From NCBI RefSeq assembly GCF_000003815.2, contig NC_049985.1:25302494-25366493 (forward strand): a stretch of DNA of 64,000 nt. Reading direction: 5' to 3'. Each line of letters starts with the position of its first letter. Position 1 is the stretch's first letter. Under the pieces are notes generated by a model. That model made no database searches and had not been told where the DNA came from. It was given only the letters and a program-made list of their open reading frames with translations. A program made the translations under genes and the position numbers. Below, one piece after another: positions 24,386 through 37,800 of this stretch. Origin of the DNA: Branchiostoma floridae. Its lineage: Eukaryota > Chordata > Leptocardii > Amphioxiformes > Branchiostomatidae.

Positions 24386-24911
24386 TAACAGGCGCAATAT
24401 GATCACCATTCTAACGAGGCGAAAGGAGGCGCGGGTGATGTAGTCAAGGCAAAAGCGCCAAGGCTGCCCAGCTTCGTGGAAGGAGAGAGGATAGATGGTT
24501 ATCTCTTGAGGTTCGAGCGTTTCGCTCGCGCCCACCAGTGAGCAGAGAACACGTGGGCGTCCTCGCTCAGCGCCTTGCTATCGGGAAACGCTCTTGACGT
24601 CTACAGTAGGCTGAATGACGAGGAGGCGAAAGACTACAAGAAGGTGAAGGAAGCCATCTTAAAGAGGTATGAGCTTACTGAGGATGGCTTCCGGAAAATG
24701 TTCAGGTCGGAGCTTCCTCAGGAAGGGGAAGCGCCTGACCAGTACATCGTACGTCTGAGCCACTACCTCGACAGGTGGATCGAGCTGTCGGACGCCCCCA
24801 AGACATACGACGGAATCCGTGACCTGATCGTCCAGGAACAGTTCTTAGACCTATGCCCCATGGAGCTTGCAATTTACGTCAGGGAGAGGAAGCCAAAGTC
24901 CCGGAGGAGAT
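24386..24911 (+). mobile_element. Broken LTR-retrotransposon gag, cut by a gap
   Basis: The conceptual frame has VEGERIDGYLLRFERFARAH, then ALLSGNALDVYSRL, then AILKRYELTEDGFRKMFR and PDQYIVRLSHYLDRW, a Gypsy-type capsid (SCAN-like) pattern. An in-frame TGA at about 24539 interrupts it (AHQ, stop, AENTW). The element runs into the N gap, so whether pol follows is unknown. Confidence 0.65.
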
Positions 24912-25011
24912 NNNNNNNNNNNNNNNNNNNNNNNNNNNNNNNNNNNNNNNNNNNNNNNNNNNNNNNNNNNNNNNNNNNNNNNNNNNNNNNNNNNNNNNNN
25001 NNNNNNNNNNN
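24912..25011. other. Assembly gap (100 N)
   Basis: Exactly 100 N, a conventional placeholder. ORFs spanning it are artificial joins between a gag fragment and a LINE. Confidence 0.99.
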
Positions 25012-26754
25012 GGTTTTTCGTGGGATTCCCTGTACGGCATTGGTATACTTTACCATGTAATTCTTGAAGCATTGGACTCGGGGAGGGAGGTTCGTTCTGT
25101 TTTCTTGGATTTCTCAAAGGCCTTCGACAAAGTATGGCATACAGGCCTAGTCTATAAGTTACAAAAAATGGTATCGAAGGCCCCCTTATAAATTGGTTAT
25201 ATAGTTACCTCCAAAATCGATTTCAACGTGTTGTTATCGACGGCCAGTCGTCCAACTGGTGCGGCATTTCTGCCGGCGTCCCCCAGGGTTCCGTTCTGGG
25301 CCCTTTACTTTTTTTAGTTTACATTAACGATATTGTTGAAGGACTTGCCTCCCAGCCTATGCTATTTGCTGATGATAGCTCTCTGCTCCAAGTTATTGAT
25401 AACCCAATTAACGACGCACTTTCGCTTAATTCAGATTTGGAAAAGATTCATTTATGGTCCACCAATTGGTTAATGGAACTAAACCCTGCTAAAACTGAAG
25501 AAATGTGCTTTACCTCCAAAAGACTTTATCCGGTCCATCCCCCTCTTTTTCTTAATAAAACCATGATTAAGTCAGTTTCTAGTCACAAGCATATTGGAGT
25601 TATTTTTAGCTCCAATATGTCTTGGCATCAACACATTGAAAGCATTGTCACCAAAGCCTCTAAAAGTGTACAATTATTTAGTGTTTTAAAATTCAAATTA
25701 TCCCGTCAGGTTCTAGAAAAAATATACAAGTCCTTTATACGTTCTTTGTTAGAATATGCTGACATTGTTTGGCACGGGTGCACAATTGAGGAATCAAATC
25801 TCGTCGAAAGAATTCAGTATCACTGTTCCCTCATTGTGACCGGTGCAATAAAAGGGTCATCATATTCTGCCACTCGTAAAGAACTCGGCTGGGAGTCATT
25901 GTCCGACAGGCGTCATATTCGGACTGACTCGTGAATACCTTACCACTTTACTTCCTTATGCAATTGCGGTGACATGTAATTATGATTTGAGAAACAGCAG
26001 AAACTTGAGACCTATTAGATTTTCGACTGACCGCTTTGGAAAGTCCTTTACTCCTTATTCCATCACTGCTTGGAACAACTTGGACTTAAATCTTCGTACA
26101 CTCGATTTCTCGAAATTTCGAGAACATCTTTTTAAAACGATACGCCCTCCCAAATTCAGCCATTTTAGCTTCGGGTCTCGACACTCTTGCATTCTCATTT
26201 CACGACTTCGTATGGGCACCTGCAGCTTGAATTATAGTCTTTTCACGCGGGGTCTTGTGTCAAGCCCAGCCTGCAGCTGCGGGTGTCCATACGAAACGAT
26301 TTCACACTACCTTTTGCACTGCCCTACCTATAATTACCAGCGCTCAGTTCTCATCGGCAAACTCTCTGGGTTACTTGTACATATACTTGATTTCCACAGT
26401 CTTGCAAATAATGCCAAAGAAATGTTGATCTTACAAGGTAGTTCTTTCTGCTCCTTCAATGTCAATTGCAGAATTATAGAAGCAACACATATGTACATTG
26501 CAACAACAAACCGTTTTTAGATTCAAGTATAATTCTTTGTTTTAGTTTTCTACTCCAGTAAGGGAGATCGACTCACGCTCACTGTTCATACATATGTAAT
26601 TATCTATTTATTATTGTCCTGTACAATTTATTATTTTCAATTCTTGTATAAGTGGCGGCGTTAATATAAGCTGAATGTAACTTGAGTCCGCCGTCACTTT
26701 GTCCTCGTCCGTTTATTTGTATTTTTACACGTATTTCAATAAAGAAAAAAAAAA
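25012..26754 (+). mobile_element. LINE with reverse transcriptase, frameshifted
   Basis: Reverse transcriptase motifs in order: FLDFSKAFDKVWH (about 25103), a frameshift near 25170, GVPQGSVLGPLLF, then MLFADDSSL with the FADD catalytic pair (about 25359). A second frameshift lies near 25930. A C-terminal region with PYSITAWNNLDLNLR, SRLRMGTCSLN and CSCGCPYETISHYLLHCP ends at a stop at 26520. The 3' UTR ends in CAATAAAG and an A run at 26754. Its 5' part is lost in the gap. It sits inside another LINE on the opposite strand. Confidence 0.8.
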
Positions 26755-28200
26755 TATGTCGTTTTCAAGACTAACCTCTTCGTATATCCCTACTAATCTC
26801 TGAAGAGACTTGATACTGGGACATATAAGACACAGGTCATCAGCATAAAGAAGATGGTTAGTTATGGACCCGCCCACATAACAACCAACCTTGGCATTGT
26901 TAAGCCTTACACTCAAATCATCTATATACAAGTTAAACAAATAAGGGGAAAGGAGACTACCCTGCCTCCCTCTATTTGTAACGGAGAAGTAGGGAGACAG
27001 GATAGCCCCCCATCTCACACACATTCGTTGTTTCTTATACCAGAAGAATAAAAAACGAACTAGGTACAGCGGAACCTTTCTGTCTATCAATTTGCTGAAC
27101 AACGCCCAATGGTTGACGCGATCAAAGGCCTTTGAGGCGTCTAAAAAACAAACAAACACAGGAGACCCTAGCCCCCTGTAGTATTCAATTATTTGCTTTA
27201 GGGTGAAAACACACATGTCAGTCCCATGTTTAGGTTTGAAGCCAAATTGAGAATCTGACGTCTGAAGAAAAGGCTTCAGACGGTTCAGCAGGAGAGCCTC
27301 AAGGACTTTGGATAGAGCGATTGGTCTATAATTATCAGTACTGGAAATATTGCCAGACTTGTTCTTCACTATAGGAACAATAATCGTGGCTAACAAATTA
27401 TCAGGAATGAAATTATGAACAATGGCAGAGGTGAACAACAATGACAGATGTACACAAAGACTTGGGCCAGCATTCTTCAGATGCTCATTACTGATACCAT
27501 CAGACCCACAAGCCTTGCCATTGGGCAAGTCCTTGATGATGTCAGCGAGTTCCCGTGCGGAGATTTGCATACCGTCCTCAAACAACAATGCAGGTGACAA
27601 AGCAGACAACACATCGGACTTGTGAGTCTGGTTATCAACGGAGTTTAACAGGAACTCAGAATGTGCTTTCCAAAGGTTAGCAATATTCTCCTCACCGGAA
27701 GAACCATCAATGGTATTGGGTAATACAGTATGACATGATTTGGAACTTCTTATTTTGCTCCAGAAGTCCCGGTAGTTTCCAGAATTAAAACTTTTGGCAG
27801 TGGAGTCAGCTCTAGCCCTATTCTCTTGTTGTTTACATTATCTAAAGGCATGTTGAATNNNNNNNNNNNNNNNNNNNNNNNNNNNNNNNNNNNNNNNNNN
27901 NNNNNNNNNNNNNNNNNNNNNNNNNNNNNNNNNNNNNNNNNNNNNNNNNNNNNNNNNNAACATCATTCCACCCGGACAGGTTTAAAATCCCTGCAGCTGT
28001 GTTTTGAGGAAACCGAAGTACTTGCAGAATCTTTCATACACGTAATCAACTGGCGGGAAAGGCAGTCAATGGCATTTTGATGTGACGGATCAATACAATT
28101 AGGGTCTCTGCAAATAAGAGCATCCACAGGCACATCAAACAGTTTTAAACAGTTACAAAAAAACAAACTAACTCAAACAGATTTAAACAGTTACAAAAAA
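26755..28200 (-). mobile_element. Second LINE, opposite strand, interrupted
   Basis: Minus-strand ORF2 fragments on both sides of the N gap. 28166-27963 carries ALICRDPNCIDPSHQNAIDC, typical of the region between endonuclease and RT. 27858-26757 carries ELADIIKDLPNGKACGSDGI, NYRPIALSKVLEALLLNRL, CFLDASKAFDRVNHWAL, NRGRQGSLLSPYLFNLYIDD and HLLYADDLCL with the YADD catalytic motif. The C-terminal end is cut by the 3' end of the plus-strand LINE. Confidence 0.8.
27859..27958. other. Assembly gap (100 N)
   Basis: Exactly 100 N, inside the minus-strand LINE. Confidence 0.99.
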
Positions 28201-28212
28201 ACAAACTAACTC
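28137..28212. repeat. Tandem duplication, about 38 bases
   Basis: TTTAAACAGTTACAAAAAAA followed by CAAACTAACTC occurs twice in a row. Confidence 0.85.
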
Positions 28213-28690
28213 GAATTTAAGCTATTGACCAATCAGCGTTAAGGTTTCTGGATCTGAAGGTCTAGTTCACTATGCACTGGGTAGCGGCTAGGCAAGTATT
28301 CTATTCTCCTCACGCAAGACACAGGCAAGACATATTTACATATTGCGTGTCAACAAAAGACGGCGACAGCACTGAGCGACACAGAACAGATCAGATCGCC
28401 TCCAACTTAAACTCTAGTTTGAACTTCAACATGATGCGGTATGTATAGAATATTTTACATTTAACAATGTTTCTGTTTGACTTCAAGTCCTGGTAACAAT
28501 TAGGAGATTTCATAAGTTTCAGTGCAAGGCATATTTGAGACTGTGTACATACAGGCCTTTTGGTTAAGGCAGGGTGACAAGGTAAGAAGATATATGTGAG
28601 GGAATGCACAAACACGTACAGTCACCTGCCCATGGTGATCTGTACGATTCGAATGAAACAACATATCTTGTTGTATTGGGCAACATCTTT

Positions 28691-28810
28691 AAATAGCGTA
28701 AACCGTTGCCAGCCTTTCTGAATTTAGCGTAAAACGTTGCCGGCCTTCGTGAATTTAACGTAAAGCGTTGTCGACCGTCCCGAATTTAACGTAAAGCGTT
28801 GTCAGGACCC
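28691..28810. repeat. Four tandem units of about 30 bases
   Basis: Units begin at about 28691, 28721, 28752 and 28783 with AATTTAACGTAAAGCGTTGT or close variants. Each holds CpG-containing CGTAAANCGTTG. Confidence 0.8.
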
Positions 28811-31800
28811 TCCATTCAGACCCTCATTAGTTTATGTTTCCCGATATAAGTTTTCTTTGTGCATTTGCTCCTTGTACAGCTTCTTTGTACGATTCAGAGC
28901 GCAGGGTAGAAAACACTTTTATTCAATATTTTTGGAAACGGGTAAAAAAATGATGCGCCCATCTATATAATCAAATCAACATGGCCTAAGTTGTCAAATG
29001 ATATCTAATACAAGCTTGCGTATCGGTCTGACAGTGATATTGTATAAGAATGGTATTACTTTCGTGACCTTTGTAACATGCTACATTTTCAAGTTTTATT
29101 CTGTATCTACTAGACTACTTCTACATACATGCAGTTTCACGAAGGGTTTGTGGTCAGTGTTGTTTGGATGTCAGGTGGTCGTTTGTCAGCTTGATAACTA
29201 GGGAACGCGTGGATGGATGGTTTTGATATTTGGTATGTGGGTAGGATTAGACATGACGAAGTAATGGCAGGAATTGCGTTACGGCAGGGCGCTCTAGCGG
29301 CGTGTTATGGTACTGCAGCGGAACTTCCGGTTTTGCTATTTTTTGTTTGGGACTTGTTTGGGTGATGATTTTTAGTGGTAGGTAGCTATGTAAAAGCATA
29401 GTAAGGTGTGTAAGTTTGGGTCACCTAGGGGTTTCGCAGGGGCGTTGAAAGTAATTCTTGTTTTAGGTTTTGAGAAGGAATAATGATAGAAGGGGTTGAT
29501 GGATGTTAATGACTGTAGGTATGCTGACAGCTTACGTAATGATGTACATAATTGTATGCTTGTTATGCAAATTAGGTGGTAATTTGCATAATACAATAGG
29601 TATGTGTAGAAACATTCGACACTCTGTGCCTGTGAACAACACATCTCCTTCACGCCAAGACAGATTGATCTGATATTTGGTATGTGGGTAGCTCTTGAGA
29701 CGGAGAAGAAACGTACGAGGCGTTTTTTTGTTTAGTGGCTTTTGACGGTTTTGCAGGGGATGTTTGTACTTGAAAAATAGTGTATAGTGTGCTAAGTGTG
29801 GCGATTACGCAATAGTGGTTTATATTTAGGAGTTACGTCATTCTGCGTGGGCTGCAGCTAGTTGTGCATGGGCTCCCCACAGGAAGTGACCCCAAAGGTC
29901 ATAGTTGCGCAATAGAGGACAGCACGACTTATATATACCAGACGATTACAAGACAATGGTACTATAGGGACAGTACATTATACATGATGGGGTGTAAATG
30001 TTTCCCATAAGATTTGATAATCTGAAGATTAAGGGCAATGAATAAGGGCAATGGTGATATTGTTTACAGGGCCCTATATTATGCTTTTTAAAAGGGTTGT
30101 ACATGTAACAGTTACTACCGGTACAATACATTGTTGAACAAAGCAGGGTTTGTTTTTCACATTACTTTTTAGTCATTGATGACATTGTTTATAGGGATTG
30201 TACATTAGACATATAGGATGCACAATGTAGTGGACTTCATTGTGAAACAAAGAATGCTACATCATCATTGTTGCAAGCAACAAGTCGGCAATAATGATCT
30301 GTAAAGGGGGCTGTACAAAGAAAAACTACAATTTATAATATCCCTTTGTAGAAACGTCCATGCAATGTATCAAGTCGTCAATATTGACAATATTGATCCG
30401 TCAACCCTTCCCTTGTTATTACCATCTCAAGGGATTTTTCTATTGCGTACGCGCGGAAAACTTGCTGTCAATTCCGGGAATTTTTACCAATCGGACATAC
30501 TAGTACACAACTCAGTTAGGCTAATATTTCTCTCTTTGTCAGCTAGAGTCCATTCCAAGTCATCGTGCGGATGTTTGTTGTCATTGATTAGAATTGATTT
30601 TAAAGTTTTGAATCTAGAATCGACATTTGATACTTCAGAAATATTTTCAACATTATTTCAATTTTATAATATTTCCCCGGTCCTGTAAAACTTTGGAAAT
30701 ATTCATGATGTGGAATTAGATACTTCTAATGGTTTTTAAATAATGATAACAGCATTATTTACCATTTTCTACCATTTTTTGTAACATTTTGTAAATAGGT
30801 CAGTGGGCTGGGAAGATAGTAATTCACACATCCTTGCAAAGTATGGTTGGGTGTCAATGCAGCAATGACCCACCACAAAGGATCCACCAGTGCCCAGCAG
30901 TGAAATCTAAAAATATACAGAGGAACCAACATGGCTTACTTTTATGGGGGCAATTAACTAATTTTACCATTTGGCAAAGTTTAAATGTGAAAGAATCACA
31001 CAGAGGTTTCACGATTATTCTAAAAAATATTTTGCACAGTTACTTTCAAAATGTTTCTAAACTATTCAAATGAATTCAAATAGATGAATATTTTCTTGGT
31101 CAATTTTTAAAAAAATCAATTATTGTGGCTTAGATATTCTTTTATTCAACATAATTCAGACTTGTTACAAATATCACCTAATATAAAATCCTCATGGTGA
31201 CTTGGAATTGACTAATGTGTCTTATATTTGAGTATCTGCTATTTTGAAATGAAGTAGGCGTATAATTTGGGTACCTACTGGCTGGCAAAATACTCCTAGT
31301 TATTATCATTAATATAAACTGTCCTCATTATTTATGCAAATTAGCCCCTGATTTGCATGATAAAAATTGATTATGTAAGGCATCTCCAAAGCTATCTCAC
31401 TCGCTCGCTCACGGCCCATGACAAAAGCTATCTGCATTCCAAATATTATGACAACGCTGTCAACGCAAACTATTCCACTTCAAAGGGATGATAAGCTACA
31501 TAGGCGCGAAAAAAGTTGTAGAATTCCGAGAATTTTTGCCAATCGAACGTATCATGTTCTGTAAGGCTAGCCCCTGAGATGTCTATAAAAACACCCTCCA
31601 ACCACCACACCCTAGCCCATTTCACGAAGGTTGAGTTCTACGAACGCTTGTTGCCCTTGTTTTTCATTATTGATGACTCTGGGTAACATTTTCAAAAAGT
31701 AGCGACTCTTACCTTTCTATTGATGTATAACACTGTAGGGTTATTTACGTGGGAGAAAAATGAGAAAATCTTTCAAGATACTACAATAATGATTATCAGA

Positions 31801-31897
31801 GATTTTATTTTGTACACAAACTTTCCAAGGTATATAACAGTTTACATAGTACATTTTGTATTTTCCACCGTCATCTTCAGAATCTTAATTTATCTGC
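28811..31897. other. Spacer with diverged repeats, no supported gene
   Basis: Contains a repeated TTGATATTTGGTATGTGGGTAG-like block (29232 and 29672) and a repeated GGAATTTTTACCAATCGGAC-like block (30477 and 31530). Neither has coding content. A fragment of the fold-back family of 62517-63873 (ATATAATCAAATCAACATGG) lies at 28964-28990. Confidence 0.45.
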
Positions 31898-34800
31898 CTA
31901 CAAACCTTTCTGTATAATGACACACCAGTTGCCTTTGTCATAGTACCTATCTATGACCGAAATACCAGGCACGCTGTTACAGAGTTCCTCTATTTCTCCA
32001 TCCTTAAAAACATGGTAAAATCTATGGTACACTGGTCCTTCTTGGCTCTTCTCCTGATGGCAAACTGATGCACAAGCGCCTGATGAACTTTCCAACTTCT
32101 CATCCTCTAAAGCCTGCTTTTTCTGACTTCCTGGGTCTGACAGTTTACTCCTATCTTGCTCATTGCTCGTGTTACTTGTCCTTGTCTCTTCGGTCCCATT
32201 TCTGTTGTGTTTTTCCGGATTCGTTTCAGCATTTTCCGACTTCTCTTCACCCGAGTTACTCGACACTTTGACACCTGGGCGAGAATCCTTCTCCTGTTTC
32301 TTTGCACTGTCCCTGAAGTGCCAAGGAACCAGCATGTCCTGGGACTTAAAGGAGGTTCTGTTGACATGAACGGGTAGTCCTACACCTTGTTGTTCTTGTA
32401 CTGAATAATTCGGAACAACATCTGGACTCATTGCACCTCTGATGTCATCAGTTGTCGTGCTGCTGTTGTCTCTGACATCATCGTTCTGGGGCTCTAGGAT
32501 GAGAAAGTAATTAAGAGTTTACTAAGTAGAAAATTGTATTTCGAGCTGGTAAAAGATAAGTGAAAGTGAGAGAAATCTTCTTTTACTGGTCATGACAAAG
32601 AAGACAGAAGCATTGTACAGTATTTACAGATTTATTGTACTTGGGAAATTTCCCTAGCTCTTTTCGACAATCACAACGAACACTGGACAATGGCTTAACA
32701 TCCCATCCTAAGGACAGGGACCCCTTTTAAGAAGCGTTAACGCGTGATTTGAATGCCTGACCTCTTTGTACAGAGACAGGCTAGGGTCACTAACGACTAA
32801 ATTACGCACACTAACACAAGATGATTTTAGTCCTTGCACATTGGATCACACCAGAGCCAGATACTTTTCGAAAGTGTTGTAAGTTGTTTAACAATATATG
32901 CTCAAGATGATCTAGAAGCATCTTGGCCTATTCCTATAAGCTATATTTTTATCAAGGTGATATGATAACTAATGTTACTTAACTATTACCTTTAGTGTCC
33001 TTTAAGTAGTTGGACTTGACATTCTTGTATTCTTGCTCGAAAGCCCAGACATAGATGAGGGCCTTCCCTCCTGGCTTGAGAAGCCTGGTCAGCTCCTTAA
33101 CAGCTTTCAGTCTTCTTTCCTTAAGACATGAGAAGAAATCCAATCATCATCTTGAAGAATGAACAATGATAAAAAGTTGAAAAACTGTTTATTAAAAAAA
33201 AGAAGACTGCACACATTTTAATATATACTCCGCCTTGCCACCACCCAAGGGACAGTAGCAGTTTCTATCATTATGATGGTGCGTCCGACATGCGTCAGAA
33301 GATCCGTTATTGTAAGATTCCCAGTGTTTCTAGAAAATGAGATACAGTTGAACTTGGTCTAATGACCACTTGCACAAGATGACCGCTTTATGACGGCCCT
33401 GAAATTTTCGCCCATAGACACAAGCATTATACTGTAAATGTATTAAAGTTCGCGGGGATTTAATTTCACGGTAGCGGGAAAAGGCACTTTTCGCGGTGGA
33501 TTTAAGTTCGCGGTAACACCATAGACTGCAATCTAATATCATGATAGAATAATATTCGCGGTGGTTTTAAATTCGCGGTGAAGTGGTCACCGGGAAAACT
33601 GCGAACATTAATCCACCGCGAACATTTCTGCATTTACAGTAAGTGACAGTTGCCAACCACTTGCATATTGCGACCATGACCACCCTAGTCCGGGCCGCAT
33701 GCGACCAAAATATTGCCAAAGTCATTTTCAAGGGCGACATTGATATTTAATGATAACTCGCGGAAAATCCTGGTAAAATTGCCTTGTGTCCGGTTACAAA
33801 ACCAGTTTGAGGGGCGATGTTAAAAACTTGTCATGTGTTGTTTGATGTCTTGTGAACAATTGGCTGTCTTGGCGTGCACATCGTCTCTCGTTCATGCCCA
33901 AAATATTCACAAAGAAGGAAGTGTTTATATGTCTAGCAAATACAATGGTTAGGGTGCACGTGTGCATGGGTTTGGTGAGTTACCGGTATCCAAACAAACC
34001 TCGCATAATTCCTCGCATACTTCACCAGTCCAAAAGTAAAATTCTTCAAAATGGTTGCTGATTGTCAACTCATCATAACAATAAATGATAGGAAAATAAC
34101 CCCTCCTTTTGGAGTTTAGAACCCCTATAAACCCATACCTGTGTACAGAAGTGGTGAATGACAGCTATACTGATGGCTGCATCCACAGTCCCAGTGCGGA
34201 TGGGTACAGACAGGGCGTCACACACAAACACCTCCAGGTGTCTGTCCCTGCAGATGTCAGCCAGACCACAGCTGCGGTCATTCCCCAGCTGCAAGACATA
34301 TATACACATTTGTGTGTTTGTTTCTTTGTTTCATCCATTGTTTATTCGTTAGTCATCTACATATAAAATATGCATTGAATAAAGAGACTTTTTTCTAAAC
34401 AACCACAACTTAATTTTCAATGATGCTTTGGTGACTGTCTATTCCCTTCCTCACTGGGAAATTCTGACTGGTTCAAATTATTGTAATAAAGTTGTGGTTG
34501 TGTAAAATGTCTTTATTCAGTTACCAGGTCCTGATGAAACTACTGTAATTGCAGAAATGTTCGCGGTGGATCAATATTCGCGGATTTCGCGGTGACCACT
34601 TCACCGCGAACTTAAAACCACCGCGAATATTTTTCTATGATGGTATTAGATTGCAGCCTATGGTGTTACCGCGAACTTAAATCCACCGCGAAAAGTCCTT
34701 TTTCCCGCTACCGCGAAATTAAATCCCCGCGAACTTAAATGCATTTACAGTATTAACAGACAAAACATGCATGTAACACAAGTACCCTTAGTTAACAGAA

Positions 34801-37800
34801 CATCCTGTCTCATGCTCTCCTTGGCCAGCTCCTTGGAACTCTGAACAAATTACTTTCCAGTGTATCAGTGTCATGCTTTGTGAATCCTAGTTACCACAGT
34901 TACGTACAGTATCAACAATTCTATTCCTTCATACACCTTTAACTGTATTGGGAAAGTGCTCATCTCCATTTCTATAGCCCTTGGGCCACACAGGGCACAA
35001 CAGTAGAGGCGAGTTCAGTAGAAGTAGTGGAAGTGGAGTGCGTTCAAACTTCTATAAGTGCTGAGTGCTAAGCAGAGAAAGCAGTATGCACCATTTTTCT
35101 AATATTAATAATGCAAGGCAAACACTGTACCCAATAGGGTATTGCACTGGTATTACCACCAGTATTTCCATTAAGTGTATTAAGTGTAAATTGATTAAGA
35201 AGAGCTAGCAACACTGCAAAGTCTTCTGCATTGTTGAAGGAAAACAACTCAACAAAAGTTAAATCTTTTCAGTGCAGTTCGAAACTGTTGTACTTACAGA
35301 GTACACGTCCTTGTTAACTCCCAGGTACTTCCCATTCCCACAACCTGGAAACAAAATAGAGGGAGCAAAATTTTTCAAACAAGAAGGAGATGCAGTGAAA
35401 AAGTTCACTCATTTAGCACATGAACAGACTATGGAACTACATTGTATAAACTTTAATATAGAATACAAGATGGTGTATTCCATCCAACCCGGGGTACCAG
35501 CCCGACCATGGGTTAAGGATTGCCCAAATGCCCAACCCATGAAAGTCTAAGACTGATCACGAGGGTAATGCAGAATACCCCATGTTGTATTTTATCACAC
35601 CCGCCTGAGAAAATACATGCACATTTCGATGAGAAATGAGTCAAAATTTGAGGAAATTTGGCATCCTCAAACAGAATAATGTAGCAACTTACAGCAATTA
35701 CAACGTCCGAATCCGGTATTCGAATTTTGGACAGCAGTGCACAGAAGTGCAATAATTCTATGTAAGCAAGCGTGACATCAGGAAAAACCTGTGTGACATC
35801 CCAAAGTATCAACCGGTGTGCAACACCCATATTGAACGTTATCATGGCCCATGTTTGACATAATAAAGCTTCCAAGACAGTGTATCTTTCCACTGGTCAC
35901 TGAGGGCACTGGGCCGTCATTGGGAAAGCCATTTTACCCCTATTTCATCACTTGCCTTAGGAGAAAATGAGTACATGTATCTTTGGTATGTTTGTTTGTT
36001 TGTTTATTTCAATCTCCAATTAGATTTTACAATGATTATCATAAACTCTATTCTTCCTGGAGTCACCCATTAACATAACAAAAACAATCAAATAACATAA
36101 AGTCAACAAAAGTATACAGTATGACACGACAAGAACTGAAGTAAGGTTAGGGACGTCCTCTCAGAAGGGATGACTGTGAATCTAAAGATTTGGTCTTATG
36201 CAGCTTGTACTTACTGTTCCAATACTGGTGTGTTATGCCTTAAGGTGGCTTACCGGTTATGCAAGACAAAGACAGAGAGCAAATACCAGTAACATATTTC
36301 CTTACCTACGTCCACCACTAAAGCTCCAATGGGCTGTGTCTTTAAGAAATCAACGACTCGTGGCCACGGGGAGTGTCTAGTAGAACTGAAGTGAGAAGCG
36401 ATGTCCTCATATACCTGCAAAGGACATAGTATGTAAAATTGCAAGCATGTTATGAACCAAAATGTTACCTGTATGTTTTTACAAATAATCAATCTTTGAC
36501 CATACAGGCATTCTGTTTTAGGCAAAAAGTCTGGTAGCAAGCACTTATGTAAGACTGGTACTTTTGTTGAACGATTCTAACCTAAAAAAGTCGAACAACT
36601 GTTCTCAAGCCACTTTGGCATGCCTTCAGTTCTTTTGTTTGAATTGACAAATAAAGTTGTTGACGCGATGTGTAAAGTTTTTCCTCATTTTTTTAGCTTT
36701 AAATTTAATTTCCTCTGGTTGGCAAGATATAAAACAATATATCACGGTGTATTCTGTATCGCCCTCGGCCCTGGCGCTCCTGTTTGTCAGATCGCCCTCT
36801 GGCCAAACGGAATATCCTGTGTTTTATTCTATTATGTATGACGGTACCTGGTGCACATGCTGCTGTTCCAGCTGGGCTGCCTCCCCCTCACTCCTGGGGA
36901 GGGACGCACCAGGCCTCTGCAGCTGGGAGTCACACTGGGATGGGTACTCTGGGGAAATAGCAAAACAACGCAGGACACATAGGTGAAAAGACAGTCATAA
37001 ACAATAACAGTAGTTTCATTTCAGTTGTGTATTGTTGTACAGCATCATTGTTGCACACCCCTTTTGTCAGTGTAGTTCATGCAATTATTCTGGTGGTGCA
37101 ACAATGTGAAGTTATCCAGCTGGACCACACCGGTTTGGGATTTTGGCATTCTGTGCAATTATCTAGAAGTTTGACTTAATCCATTGTGCAATTAACTCGC
37201 TTCAACGGTACAACATAAAAATGCATCTAAGAAAGGTACACAAGCATACATGAGACGGTCGCTGGGCTTCGCCTGGCCCCTCGGGAAAACCACACTTTGA
37301 AAGGCCGTCAAAACTTTATTCCTCATTCATCGGGTTTACAATTAACTTTGAAGTATTTTATTGTGTGTACATTTTTTATATTCACAGGCTTTTTGACTAT
37401 TAATGGAGGTGTCTTATACACTTAAAGGTCAACTCTGGTTCAACATACTTTAGAAAGAAACATCAAAAACCAGTTTCAAGTGATCCAACAGACAGTTGCT
37501 ATGAATTATTACTGGCCTTTCAAGAGATTCAATTTGACAAGTAGAATAAATGATGGGCCATGGCTTCACATCCCATGCATCCTAAGCCCAGCAACCCTTT
37601 CCAGTAGTATACTATCATACTATCAACAGCTGGAATTTGAATGCCAGAACTCTAGATATAGATTTTAAAAAAGGCAAGGTTGCTAACCCATGGACTATGC
37701 ACACTATCCAGATTGTCCCAGTTAGTTAAAATGTCTCACTGTTCATGGCTGTAATCCCTCTTAACTATAGGAATTGATGATATACACATACACATACGGA

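Noticed and set aside
24575-25191. ORFs spanning the N gap
   Set aside because: They join unrelated gag and LINE sequence through placeholder N.
28691-28810. CRISPR-like array
   Set aside because: The units are contiguous, without unique spacers, in eukaryotic DNA.
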